Positions 41,884-50,059 of a stretch of DNA of 64,000 nt are shown in pieces. Position numbers and translations under genes: made by a program. Origin of the DNA: Mucilaginibacter arboris (GTDB lineage Bacteria > Bacteroidota > Bacteroidia > Sphingobacteriales > Sphingobacteriaceae); contig NZ_WPIK01000004.1 in NCBI RefSeq assembly GCF_009754915.1, forward strand, positions 248,001 through 312,000, in the 5' to 3' direction. A model generated the notes under the pieces. The model was given only the letters and a program-made list of their open reading frames with translations, was not told the origin of the DNA and searched no databases. The first letter of the stretch is position 1, and each line of letters begins with the position of its first letter.

Positions 41884-43812
41884 ATGGCCATACTTTTACT
41901 GATTATCTGCTTTATTGCAATACTATTTAATGTAGGTATCATATTAAAACCTCTTAGTAACACGAAGGAAATTATCCTGATCAGTGTTCTTGTTTTCTGT
42001 GGATTTTTGGTTTTGATTACAGAAATACTGAGTTTGTTTTATATTTTAAATTTTTTAGCCATTTTACTTTCTTGGACAACTGTCACGGTTATAAATCTTA
42101 TTTATCTGTATTTGGAAAAAGAAAAATTAAAAGTTTTTTATAATTACTTAAAACTTCGGATTTATGAAACTTACCTGAAAATAAAAACGAGAAGTTTTTA
42201 CGAAAAAAGTTTATTGGTGGCTGTATTGCTTATTCTCATACTTGTATTTATTCAAGGTATTGTTTATCCTCCTAATAATTGGGACTCCATGAATTATCAT
42301 TTAGCAAGAGTTCCAAGTTGGATAGGACATCAGTCTGTCGCCCATTATCCAACCAGTGTGGTATGGCAAATTTATATGCCCCCTTTTGCAGAATATCTGG
42401 CTATGAACTTTAATATTTTAAACCGGGCTGATTATTTTTCAAATTCTGTACAGTTTTTAGCATTGATATTTTCAGTTGTTGGCTTGGTTTCTATTGTTGA
42501 CATTTTGGGTTTAAGCACTTCATATAAAGTCTTAACCATTTTCTTAGCCTTAACAATTCCTGAAGCTGTACTACAGGCAACAAGTACTCAAAACGATTTG
42601 GTGGTAGCTTTTTTTGTTATAGCTGCTTTCTACTTCGCAATAAAATCAATCAGACAATTTTCTTTAAAAAATGCTTTTGCTTTTGGTTTAGCAGTTGGAC
42701 TTGGAATACTAACCAAAGCTACTGCCTACATTTATTTACCAGCTATCTTAATAATCTATGGTATTAGTATGCTAATCCAGTTGTATAAAACCAAAAACTA
42801 TAATTACCTTAAATTTTCCCTGCTTGCCGGATTAATGTTCTTAACAATTAATATTGGGTTTTATCACCGTAACTATCAACTCAGTAATAATCTTTTTGGC
42901 TATGATCAAAAGCAATATGGTACTTATACCAATGAAAAAATGAATGCCAAATTGTTTCTTTCCAGCGTAATTAAAAATGCGGGGGTTCATATTGGATTGC
43001 TCCACCTAAAACCATTATCTGTCGTTGCTGCGCATACTATTATGCGTTTACACAAAATTGCCGGAGTAGATATTGATGATCCGGCAAACAATGCTTTTAG
43101 TGATAAATATGATACTTTATATAATCCGGACCATGAAGATGCAGCTCCAAATTTTATACATTTAATTTTAATTACGATTTCTTTAATCATCATTAGCCTG
43201 AGTTTTAAGCGAAAATTGAACCTATATGTACGATTGCTGGCTTTTACAATAATATTTCAAGGTTTATTCTTCAGCTTCTATTTAAAGTATCAACCTTTTC
43301 ATACCAGATTGCATACTTCTATGTTTTTATTAGCGATTCCACTGATAGTTTACGCACTAAGTTTAGTGAATGTAAAATTGAAGAAAGTATTTTACTGGTT
43401 TTCACCATTCATTTTTCTTTATGCACTTATGATTGTTTTAGGTAATCTAAATACACCTTACAATGCTAAACTTAAAGAAAACAGATATGAAAAATATTTT
43501 ATCAGTAAACCATTTTTATATAATGAATATAGGGTAGTAAACTATAAGATAAAATCTGCAGGTTATCAAAATATTGGGTTGATTATGGGGACAGAAAGTT
43601 GGGTATATGCTTTTTTTACTGATTGTTACAGCAAGGCACTCAACCCTATTTATCTTAACGTAGATAACTATACCAAAAATAGCGGTTACCGTTTTAATAA
43701 AAAAGTAGATTGTATTTTATCTACAGCCAATAATTCTCCTTATATGGATTATTTGGGAAAAAGATATTATAACCAAGATCCGGCCAACCAATTTATTCAT
43801 TTATATAAATGA
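41884..43812 (+). CDS. GT39/ArnT-like polytopic glycosyltransferase
   Basis: A 642-residue membrane protein with about eleven to twelve helices. The first large loop contains PPNNWDSMNYHLARVPSWIG, where the Asp fits the GT39/GT83 catalytic position. It probably transfers sugars from a lipid carrier outside the inner membrane. It is noticeably more AT-rich than its neighbours, has no motif copy over 1.9 kb and stands alone, all of which suggest horizontal acquisition. Confidence 0.72.
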   Translation: MAILLLIICFIAILFNVGIILKPLSNTKEIILISVLVFCGFLVLITEILSLFYILNFLAILLSWTTVTVINLIYLYLEKEKLKVFYNYLKLRIYETYLKIKTRSFYEKSLLVAVLLILILVFIQGIVYPPNNWDSMNYHLARVPSWIGHQSVAHYPTSVVWQIYMPPFAEYLAMNFNILNRADYFSNSVQFLALIFSVVGLVSIVDILGLSTSYKVLTIFLALTIPEAVLQATSTQNDLVVAFFVIAAFYFAIKSIRQFSLKNAFAFGLAVGLGILTKATAYIYLPAILIIYGISMLIQLYKTKNYNYLKFSLLAGLMFLTINIGFYHRNYQLSNNLFGYDQKQYGTYTNEKMNAKLFLSSVIKNAGVHIGLLHLKPLSVVAAHTIMRLHKIAGVDIDDPANNAFSDKYDTLYNPDHEDAAPNFIHLILITISLIIISLSFKRKLNLYVRLLAFTIIFQGLFFSFYLKYQPFHTRLHTSMFLLAIPLIVYALSLVNVKLKKVFYWFSPFIFLYALMIVLGNLNTPYNAKLKENRYEKYFISKPFLYNEYRVVNYKIKSAGYQNIGLIMGTESWVYAFFTDCYSKALNPIYLNVDNYTKNSGYRFNKKVDCILSTANNSPYMDYLGKRYYNQDPANQFIHLYK

Positions 43813-43923
43813 AAATTATTCACCTAACAATCTCAATTTTCATACTATAACTTATCTTTTCGGTAAAATTAAATTTACAAACAAATTCTTGCATCTGCTT
43901 CTTTCATTTACATACATTTTACT

Positions 43924-43937
43924 CGTAAAAGAAGCAT
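43924..43937 (-). repeat. Dispersed-motif core at the SDR start
   Basis: CGTAAAAGAAGCAT ends immediately before the ATG at 43938. Confidence 0.6.
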
Positions 43938-44708
43938 ATGCAATTATCCAACAATACTATTTTAATAACCGGCGGTACATCCGGAATTGGTTTGGCTTTT
44001 GCCGAAAAATTTATGGCAGCAGGCAGCAAAGTGATTATTTGCGGCCGGCGCGAAGAGCGACTAAAGGCATTAAGCGAAAAACATCCGGAATTAATTACCA
44101 GAACTTGTGATGTTTCTAAAGCGGAAGACCGAAAAGCATTAGCTGAATGGGTTTTGCAAAATCATCCGGAAGTAAATGTATTGCTCAATAATGCAGGTGT
44201 CCAATTGTTAACGGATATGACAACGCCGGTTGAATTAAACCGAGTGCAAAACGAAATCGAAACCAATGTAGTTGCGCCCATACATTTAACTTCTTTATTT
44301 GCGCAACATTTCGTTACTAAACAACAAGCTGCAGTTATCAATATTTCTTCCGGACTGGCTTTTGCTCCGCTTGCTTTTATGCCGGTTTATTGCGCCACAA
44401 AAGCTGCTGTCCACTCACTTACCTTATCGCTTCGTCATCAGCTTAAAAATACTTCGGTTAAGGTTTTTGAAGTCGCGCCTCCTGCAGTAGATACAGAATT
44501 AGGGCATGATCGTCGGGAAGATAAAACACAATCGCACGGCGGCATGGCGATAAAGGATTTTATTGAAGAAGCGATGGAAGCGTTAAAAAATGATGTTTTT
44601 GAAGCGCCGATCGGGCAGGCAAAAGGTTTACATGCCAAACGGGAAGTGCTTTTTGAGCAGATGAATAACCAGCATCAACCTCATTTGCCTGTAAACCACG
44701 AACAATAA
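43938..44708 (+). CDS. SDR family oxidoreductase (DltE-like)
   Basis: A 256-residue classical short-chain dehydrogenase. LITGGTSGIGLAFAEKF (residues 9-25) binds the cofactor, NNAG is in VLLNNAGVQLL, and the catalytic S and YxxxK are in INISSGLAFAP and PVYCATKAA. The C-terminal half matches DltE-type proteins rather than FabG. Substrate unknown. It begins a five-gene plus-strand run. A motif core touches its start codon. Confidence 0.9.
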   Translation: MQLSNNTILITGGTSGIGLAFAEKFMAAGSKVIICGRREERLKALSEKHPELITRTCDVSKAEDRKALAEWVLQNHPEVNVLLNNAGVQLLTDMTTPVELNRVQNEIETNVVAPIHLTSLFAQHFVTKQQAAVINISSGLAFAPLAFMPVYCATKAAVHSLTLSLRHQLKNTSVKVFEVAPPAVDTELGHDRREDKTQSHGGMAIKDFIEEAMEALKNDVFEAPIGQAKGLHAKREVLFEQMNNQHQPHLPVNHEQ

Positions 44709-44741
44709 AACCAGTATCAGCCTTATCCAATCACAGCATCC

Positions 44742-46229
44742 ATGAAAAAAACATTGACCATACTTCTTTTAGCAGGCATTTCTTTGCATAGCTTTGGCCA
44801 GGTTGCTTCTAAAACTTCGTCAACCAATCCTCCTGAATTATCCCTAATAAAAGAAGCAGAGCTTAAAAAAGATATTTTTGAATTAGCCGGAGATGCTTTC
44901 CGCGGAAGAAGGGCAGGAACCTTAGATGAAATGCGTGCTGCTGCATGGGTAGCCCAAAAAGCACAGGAAATTGGATTGAAACCTGCCGGAGATGATGGCA
45001 CATATTTTCAGTTTTTTAATATGCATCGCACACAAACTTCAAGCCTTAGCACTTTGCAAATTAACAACCAAAAGCTTGAGTTATGGAAGGATTATTGGGT
45101 AACCCAGCCAATTACAATTCATGTAGAAGCTCCTTTAATTTGGCTGAATTCTATGGCTGATACTACGCAAAATTTACAGGGCAAAATAGCAGTTGTAAAA
45201 ATAGTTGCCCCCAAACCATTGCCTGCACCAGGAATGAGCTTGTGGGGTTATCGTTATACAGCATTAGCAATCAGGCAGCAAAGTATGGTATTAAGGCGAA
45301 AAGGCGCAGCAGCAGTTATTTTGATTGCTGATGATGTTACACAAAACGCTTTGGATTTTGTGGGGAATAATTTCCAGAAAGGCACTTACAGAAATGAAGG
45401 CTTACCTATAACTGCTCCGCGTACTAACATGGCCACTCCTATTCCGGTAATATTAGTTCGTTCAGTTTCTTCCAACATGCTGCAGCAAAATAATTCTTCA
45501 GCTAAAATTGATCTTAAAATTGATGATTACTTATATCCTTCGGTAAATGTAGTTGCCAAAGTTGAAGGTACAGATGCCCAATTGCGTAAAGAATACGTTT
45601 TATTCAGCGGCCACCACGATCATGACGGCGTAGGCTATAACATAGTTGGTAAAGATTCTATCTGGAATGGTGCTGATGATAACGCTTCTGTAACCGTAGG
45701 AATGTTAGCAATTGCCCGTGCCTGGAAAGCTAAACCAGGAAAACGTTCAGCTTTATTTGTTTGGCATGGCGCAGAAGAACGCGGCTTATTGGGCTCGCGT
45801 TGGTATGCCGTTCATCCAACCGTACCTAAAGAAGCTATTGTTGCTGTTTTAAATGGCGATATGATCGGACGAAATGCTCCAGATTCTGCTGCTTTATTGG
45901 GTACAACTTCCCATAAAAACTCAACTCAGTTAGTGGATATGGCCATGAAGGCTAATGCTCAGCTTACTCATTTTAAGGTAGATTTTTCCTGGGACGATGC
46001 CAAACATCCGGAAGGCTGGTATTTCCGCAGCGATCATTTGCCTTATGCGCAAGTTGGCATTCCATCTATCTTTTTTACCACTTTGCTTCATGCTGATTAT
46101 CATACACCAAAAGATGAACCCGATCGTATTGATATGGCCAAACTCGCTAAAATGTCTAAATGGTGGTATGCAACCGGCTGGTTGGTTTCGCAAACGCCGC
46201 AAAAACCAGCTTTAGATAAACAGCCGTAA
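44742..46229 (+). CDS. M28 family zinc peptidase, secreted
   Basis: A 495-residue aminopeptidase-like enzyme with a signal peptide (MKKTLTILLLAGISLHSFGQ). Zinc ligands are visible: H in SGHHDHDG, D in NGADDNAS, E in WHGAEERGLLGS, D in NGDMIGR and H in LHADYHTPKDE. A PA-type insert occupies residues about 120-270. It should act in the periplasm or outside on peptides. It is followed by the SPL-like gene after two bases. TILLLAG and LIKEAE codons match motif cores. Confidence 0.92.
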   Translation: MKKTLTILLLAGISLHSFGQVASKTSSTNPPELSLIKEAELKKDIFELAGDAFRGRRAGTLDEMRAAAWVAQKAQEIGLKPAGDDGTYFQFFNMHRTQTSSLSTLQINNQKLELWKDYWVTQPITIHVEAPLIWLNSMADTTQNLQGKIAVVKIVAPKPLPAPGMSLWGYRYTALAIRQQSMVLRRKGAAAVILIADDVTQNALDFVGNNFQKGTYRNEGLPITAPRTNMATPIPVILVRSVSSNMLQQNNSSAKIDLKIDDYLYPSVNVVAKVEGTDAQLRKEYVLFSGHHDHDGVGYNIVGKDSIWNGADDNASVTVGMLAIARAWKAKPGKRSALFVWHGAEERGLLGSRWYAVHPTVPKEAIVAVLNGDMIGRNAPDSAALLGTTSHKNSTQLVDMAMKANAQLTHFKVDFSWDDAKHPEGWYFRSDHLPYAQVGIPSIFFTTLLHADYHTPKDEPDRIDMAKLAKMSKWWYATGWLVSQTPQKPALDKQP

Positions 46230-46231
46230 TT

Positions 46232-47284
46232 ATGCCTGATTTCAATCCGAAACAAATTCTTTTTACGCCTGATGCTTTAAATGACCGGGCAAAAGATGTA
46301 GCCGCGCAATTTCCGGATGCTGTTTTACAGGAGGTGAAACAGCACAATAAATTGCCGGATATGGGATTGAAACATTACAAAGCCAAGTCGGATTTGCTGG
46401 TTTTGGGGAAATTAAAATCAAAGCAAATCAGGGAAAGCGGCCGTAGTTCTGATTTTATTGCGCCAAGTTTAGCAAATGGTTGTTACGGTGGTTGCGCCTA
46501 TTGCTATGTTGACCGGCATAAAGAAATTAACCCGATCACCATTTTTACCAATACAGATGAAATTTTAACAGCTGTGGACAAACACGTAATGAAACTGCCC
46601 TGGCCAAAAATTCCAAACCAAACTGATGCGGTTTATTATACTTATGATGTAGGCTGCAACTCTGATCTTTCTGTTGATTATGCTATTTTTAAGGGCATAA
46701 AAGAAGTATTGGAGTTTTACAAAAACCACCCTCGCGCAAAAGCTACTTTTGCTACCAAATTTGTAAACCGGGATTTGCTTGATTTTAATCCGCAGAAAAA
46801 AGTACGGATACGCTTAAGTTTAATGCCTGCGGAAGTAAGTAAACTTGTTGATGTGCGGACAGACAGCATAGAAAAAAGGCTCTTGGCAATTAATGAATTT
46901 TATGATGCCGGTTACGAAGTGCATGTTAATTTTTCTCCTGTAATTGTTTACAACCGGGTTTTAAATACTGACCGCGACTGGCGCGATGATTACAGAGAGT
47001 TATTTAGGCAACTAAATGCAATTGTAAGGCCGGAAGTGAAAGCGCAAATGCAATGCGAAGTCATTTTTTTAACACACAATGAAGCACAGCATATCGTAAA
47101 CCTCGGCATTAACCCAAAGGCAGAAGATTTACTTTGGATGCCAGATTTTCAGGAAACGAAACGCAGTATGTTTGGCGGGATCAACATTCGGTATAAAGTA
47201 CAAATGAAAAAAAGGATGATTGATACTTTCATCAATATTTTAACGGAAGAAATTCCCTGGTGCGGTATTCGTTATATTTTCTGA
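46232..47284 (+). CDS. SPL-like radical SAM protein
   Basis: A 350-residue radical SAM enzyme similar to spore photoproduct lyase. The cluster motif is CYGGCAYCYVDRH (C-x3-C-x2-C) near residue 87, followed by the SPL-like YYTYDVGCNSDLSVDY. In Bacillus SPL repairs 5-thyminyl-5,6-dihydrothymine; here no spores are expected, so a DNA repair or other radical role is inferred. It follows the M28 gene after two bases. FKGIKEVLE codons match the motif core at 46697. Confidence 0.86.
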   Translation: MPDFNPKQILFTPDALNDRAKDVAAQFPDAVLQEVKQHNKLPDMGLKHYKAKSDLLVLGKLKSKQIRESGRSSDFIAPSLANGCYGGCAYCYVDRHKEINPITIFTNTDEILTAVDKHVMKLPWPKIPNQTDAVYYTYDVGCNSDLSVDYAIFKGIKEVLEFYKNHPRAKATFATKFVNRDLLDFNPQKKVRIRLSLMPAEVSKLVDVRTDSIEKRLLAINEFYDAGYEVHVNFSPVIVYNRVLNTDRDWRDDYRELFRQLNAIVRPEVKAQMQCEVIFLTHNEAQHIVNLGINPKAEDLLWMPDFQETKRSMFGGINIRYKVQMKKRMIDTFINILTEEIPWCGIRYIF

Positions 47285-47306
47285 TCAAAAAAACCCAGCA
47301 GTATCT

Positions 47307-47822
47307 ATGGCAGAAAATAAACAACCGGAAGTCTGGCTTCGCGGCCCGATCCCTGATTTTCCGGTCCTCCTTCAACCTATAGCTTTTGCCTTGATGCAGG
47401 CAAGGGAAGATGTAAACGAAATAACGCTTGGTTTTCCTGATGATTTGCTTTTTCTTCGTCCTGGCGACGCAGCTTCTCCCGCTTTTCATCTGCAACATTT
47501 AACTGGCGTTCTTGATCGGATGTTTACTTATGCTGAAGGAAAAGCTTTAAATGAAAATCAAATGAATTGGTTGCAATCCGAAGGAAAAATTCTGGATAAA
47601 AACTATTTTGTTCAGGAGTTGGTCACTATTTTTAACAATCAAATAGAAACATCACTTCAAAAACTAAAAGCAATCAATTTAGATACCTTAACAGAACCAA
47701 GAGGCGTAGGCCGGAAACAATTACCCTCTACCGTTTTTGGTTTGCTGATACATGCCGCCGAGCATACACAACGGCATGTTGGCCAGCTTTTGGTAACCAT
47801 TAAGGTTTTAAAAGCACACTAA
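47307..47822 (+). CDS. DinB-like protein
   Basis: A 171-residue four-helix DinB/YfiT-like protein. It carries the metal-binding histidines expected of the fold: PAFHLQHLTGVLDR and LIHAAEHTQRHVGQL (H-x-x-x-H type). Members are thiol- or metal-dependent transferases of mostly unknown substrate; several are DNA-damage induced. It is 22 bases after the SPL-like gene, which supports a shared repair or stress role. Confidence 0.85.
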   Translation: MAENKQPEVWLRGPIPDFPVLLQPIAFALMQAREDVNEITLGFPDDLLFLRPGDAASPAFHLQHLTGVLDRMFTYAEGKALNENQMNWLQSEGKILDKNYFVQELVTIFNNQIETSLQKLKAINLDTLTEPRGVGRKQLPSTVFGLLIHAAEHTQRHVGQLLVTIKVLKAH

Positions 47823-47836
47823 TTTTAAGCAACACC

Positions 47837-47862
47837 AATTTTTAGCCGGTAAAAACAGTATC
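47837..47862 (-). repeat. Dispersed motif, reverse copy (ACTGT variant)
   Basis: AATTTTTAGCC then GGTAAAAACAGTATC, full-length, between the DinB and DUF4202 genes. Confidence 0.85.
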
Positions 47863-47889
47863 AGCAGTTTAAATCTTTTACATTTATAA

Positions 47890-48477
47890 ATGCAGAAATC
47901 CGAAAAATTACAGAAAGCATTTGCAAAGTTTGATGCTTATAATGCAACTGATCCGAACACAGAAGAATTTGAAGGAAAAACCTATGCAAAAGAAGTATTG
48001 TATGCCGAAAGGATGACGAAAAAGTTAAACGATTATGCGCCAGAAGCACCAGAATACATGCAACTGGCTGTTCGTTGTCAGCATATTGGCCGTTGGGAAA
48101 TTGCCCGTAATTCTTATCCGATGGACCGTGCGGGGTATTTGATGTGGAGAAGTCAGCTTAAACTGCATCATACCAAAATTGCAGGACCGATTTTGAAAGA
48201 TTGTAGTTATGATGAAGAAACGATCAGCAAAGTAAAGGCCTTATTGCTGAAAAAACAGCTGCATCAAAACCCCGATACGCAGTTGATTGAAGACGTAATC
48301 TGTCTCGTTTTTGTGGAATATTACCTGGATGATTTTGCCAAACAGCACAGCGAAGAAAAGATGGTTGATATTTTACAGAAAACCTTGAAGAAGATTTCGC
48401 CGCATGGAATTGAAGAAGCTTTAAAAATAAATATGACTGCACACGTAAAAGAGCTGATCTTAAAAGCTGCTGCCTAA
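47890..48477 (+). CDS. DUF4202 domain protein
   Basis: A 195-residue protein of the DUF4202 family. Visible features are EVLYAERMTKKLNDYAPEAP, VRCQHIGRWEIARNSYPMDR with a conserved H, LKLHHTKIAG and VICLVFVEYYLDDFA. The His/Asp pattern resembles an HD-type metal site, so a phosphohydrolase role is possible but unproven. Length is normal. It stands at the end of the SDR-M28-SPL-DinB run and 68 bases from DinB. Confidence 0.82.
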   Translation: MQKSEKLQKAFAKFDAYNATDPNTEEFEGKTYAKEVLYAERMTKKLNDYAPEAPEYMQLAVRCQHIGRWEIARNSYPMDRAGYLMWRSQLKLHHTKIAGPILKDCSYDEETISKVKALLLKKQLHQNPDTQLIEDVICLVFVEYYLDDFAKQHSEEKMVDILQKTLKKISPHGIEEALKINMTAHVKELILKAAA

Positions 48478-48577
48478 GTTTTTCTTCATTCAATTCTAAT
48501 TTTTTCTGATTGCCGATCATGCTTCAAACAATCTTTGCATATTGTAACTTTATCATACCAAACAACAAAAACCAACA

Positions 48578-49000
48578 ATGAAAAGAAATGCAACTGCCGT
48601 TTGGAACGGTACCGGAAAAGAAGGGACCGGAAAATTAAGCACCCAAAGCGGCGTATTAAAAGATAGCCAATATTCTTTCAAAACCCGTTTTGAAGACGGC
48701 ATTGGTACCAATCCCGAAGAACTGATTGCTGCTGCACATGCAAGCTGTTTCGCTATGAAATTAAGCTTTAACATTTCTGCGGAAGGCATTACACCGGAAG
48801 AAATTACCACGAAAGCAGCGGTAAACTTAAACCCAGAAAAAGGCGAAATCGATACCATTCATTTAGATGTAAAAGTAAAAGCAACCGGCTTATCAAAAGA
48901 AAAATTTGATGCTTTGGTTGCCGATGCCAAAGAAAACTGCCCGGTTTCTAAAGTTTTAAAAGCTGCAGAGATTACGATTGATTCTGAATTGCTTTCTTAG
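48578..49000 (+). CDS. OsmC family peroxiredoxin
   Basis: A 140-residue OsmC-type protein. The two redox cysteines are C57 (AAHASCFAMKLS) and C121 (KENCPVSKVLKA), and the N terminus (RNATAVWNGTGKEGTGKLST) is the OsmC-subfamily pattern. It reduces organic hydroperoxides using the paired thiols. It is monocistronic with its own terminator. Confidence 0.93.
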   Translation: MKRNATAVWNGTGKEGTGKLSTQSGVLKDSQYSFKTRFEDGIGTNPEELIAAAHASCFAMKLSFNISAEGITPEEITTKAAVNLNPEKGEIDTIHLDVKVKATGLSKEKFDALVADAKENCPVSKVLKAAEITIDSELLS

Positions 49001-49022
49001 TTTTTTGATTCGATAAATATCA

Positions 49023-49052
49023 AAATTGAGGCCTAACGGCCTCAATTTTTTG
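49023..49052 (+). terminator. Terminator of osmC-like gene
   Basis: AAATTGAGGCC (49023-49033), loop TAAC, GGCCTCAATTT (49038-49048), then T residues. Confidence 0.92.
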
Positions 49053-49060
49053 TTTTACTT

Positions 49061-49202
49061 AGAAGCTGTTTAAACTTTGTTCCATTCATTTTATTGGCCA
49101 TGCTTCTTTTATCACCTAAAAATCGGCAAGGCTGTTTGCTTTTTGTAGCGGCAGCAAGGGCAATGCCTATTTTTAGGTGATAAAAGAAGTATCAGGATTT
49201 TT
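49061..49202. repeat. Direct-repeat copy 1 with inverted motif ends
   Basis: A shared AAACTTTGTTCCATT start, then forward motif 49100-49124, a TTTTTGTAGCGGCAGCAAGG core, and reverse motif 49169-49193 (ATTTTTAGGTG, ATAAAAGAAGTATC), ending TCAGGATTTTT. Copy 2 lies 315 bases downstream. The two motif arms pair over about 23 bp. Confidence 0.85.
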
Positions 49203-49375
49203 TCCGGTTGGAAACGACCAAATTGCCAACTGATGCAGCGGCAGAAAGGTAGCCCCTTAGGCGCGCAGGCACGAATGCCGCCCGGAGGCGATCCGGCATT
49301 CTTGATTTCGTTGGTTCTTTTTTATCAAGAAAAAAGAACGTACGAAGAAAAAATAAGCCACAATTCTTTCTCCTT
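49203..49375. repeat. GC-rich dispersed-repeat-like spacer
   Basis: A GC-rich segment (GCGCGCAGGC, GATCCGGC) with two hairpins: GAATGCCG/CGGCATTC at 49273-49301 and TTCTTTTTT/AAAAAAGAAC at about 49316-49339. Sequences of this type recur in related genomes as I recall. An open frame at 49233 crosses it, but I do not believe it codes for a protein. Confidence 0.5.
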
Positions 49376-49517
49376 AAGAAGCCGGTTTAAACTTTGTTCC
49401 ATTTATTGTCGATGCTTCTTTTATCACCTAAAAATGTGTAAAGCCATTTGATTTTTGTAGCGGCAGCAAGGGCAAATGCCTATTTTTATGCGGTAAAAAA
49501 AGCATCAGGATTTTTCC
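49376..49517. repeat. Direct-repeat copy 2 with inverted motif ends
   Basis: Same order as copy 1: AAACTTTGTTCCATT, forward motif 49411-49435 (exact consensus), TTTTTGTAGCGGCAGCAAGG core, and a decayed reverse motif 49482-49506, then TCAGGATTTTT. Internal sequence differs between copies at several positions. Confidence 0.85.
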
Positions 49518-49567
49518 TGGAATCAATTTAAACAGAGCCTTACTGATAATCACCTAATATTTAGAAA

Positions 49568-49999
49568 ATGAAATACACTTTTGTTGTTTTGCTGCTTACT
49601 TTATTCCACTCATCATACTCTCAACATTTAAAAAAAACCGAAGTAAAAGAAATAACAAATAAGGCTGTTGTTGAGATTTTAACCCGTTTACAAAGCCATA
49701 TTGTTATAAGCGGAAAAAAGTTAACAATAAATGTTTTCAAAATCAGTAATGGTTCTGGCAGTGCACACGTTGTAGGTGATGATGAAATTTCAGAGACTTA
49801 TTTTTTTACTGTTACTGATGCTCCGGCTGACGAGGGACCAATTTTTAAAGTATTTTCCTTAGGTCCTTTTTATGGCCCGAAAATAATTAAAACCACTGAT
49901 TTAGGTGATAATTATGTTTTTACGCTTGAACATTACAATTCTGGAAAACGGGAAATCCATAAAATTATAATAAACCTGAATAAAATTATTTACCAATAA
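49568..49999 (+). CDS. Small secreted hypothetical protein
   Basis: A 143-residue exported protein with signal peptide MKYTFVVLLLTLFHSSYSQ. The mature part is mixed alpha/beta with EVKEITNKAVVEILTRLQSH and DNYVFTLEHYNSGKREIHK. No family recognised. It lies directly after the compound repeat region and before the LuxE-like gene. Its base composition is AT-rich like its 5' flank. Confidence 0.6.
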   Translation: MKYTFVVLLLTLFHSSYSQHLKKTEVKEITNKAVVEILTRLQSHIVISGKKLTINVFKISNGSGSAHVVGDDEISETYFFTVTDAPADEGPIFKVFSLGPFYGPKIIKTTDLGDNYVFTLEHYNSGKREIHKIIINLNKIIYQ

Positions 50000-50017
50000 T
50001 TCCAAACTGTTCTTCGA

Positions 50018-50044
50018 CATGCTGTTTTTACAAGCTAATTTTCT
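50018..50044 (+). repeat. Dispersed motif, forward copy (GCTGT variant)
   Basis: ACATGCTGTTTTTAC then AAGCTAATTTTC, 19 bases after the preceding stop and just before a promoter-like TATCTTTG. Confidence 0.65.
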
Positions 50045-50048
50045 GATT

Positions 50049-50057
50049 TATCTTTGC
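50049..50057 (+). promoter_or_regulatory. -7 promoter-like element touching the LuxE-like start
   Basis: TATCTTTG fits the Bacteroidota TAnnTTTG -7 element and ends three bases before the ATG at 50060. If used, the mRNA would be leaderless or almost so. Confidence 0.4.
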
Positions 50058-50059
50058 AG

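Noticed and set aside
41884-43812. Prophage or integrative element around the GT39-like gene
   Set aside because: No integrase, phage structural gene or attachment repeat was seen on either side.
49233-49451. Open frame of 72 codons starting MQRQKGSPLGAQARMPPGG
   Set aside because: It runs across a GC-rich spacer with hairpins and into a motif-bearing repeat copy; the composition and the repeats explain the frame better than a gene.
49061-49517. CRISPR array
   Set aside because: Only two directly repeated units, 140 bases long, with no regular short spacers and no cas genes in the window.
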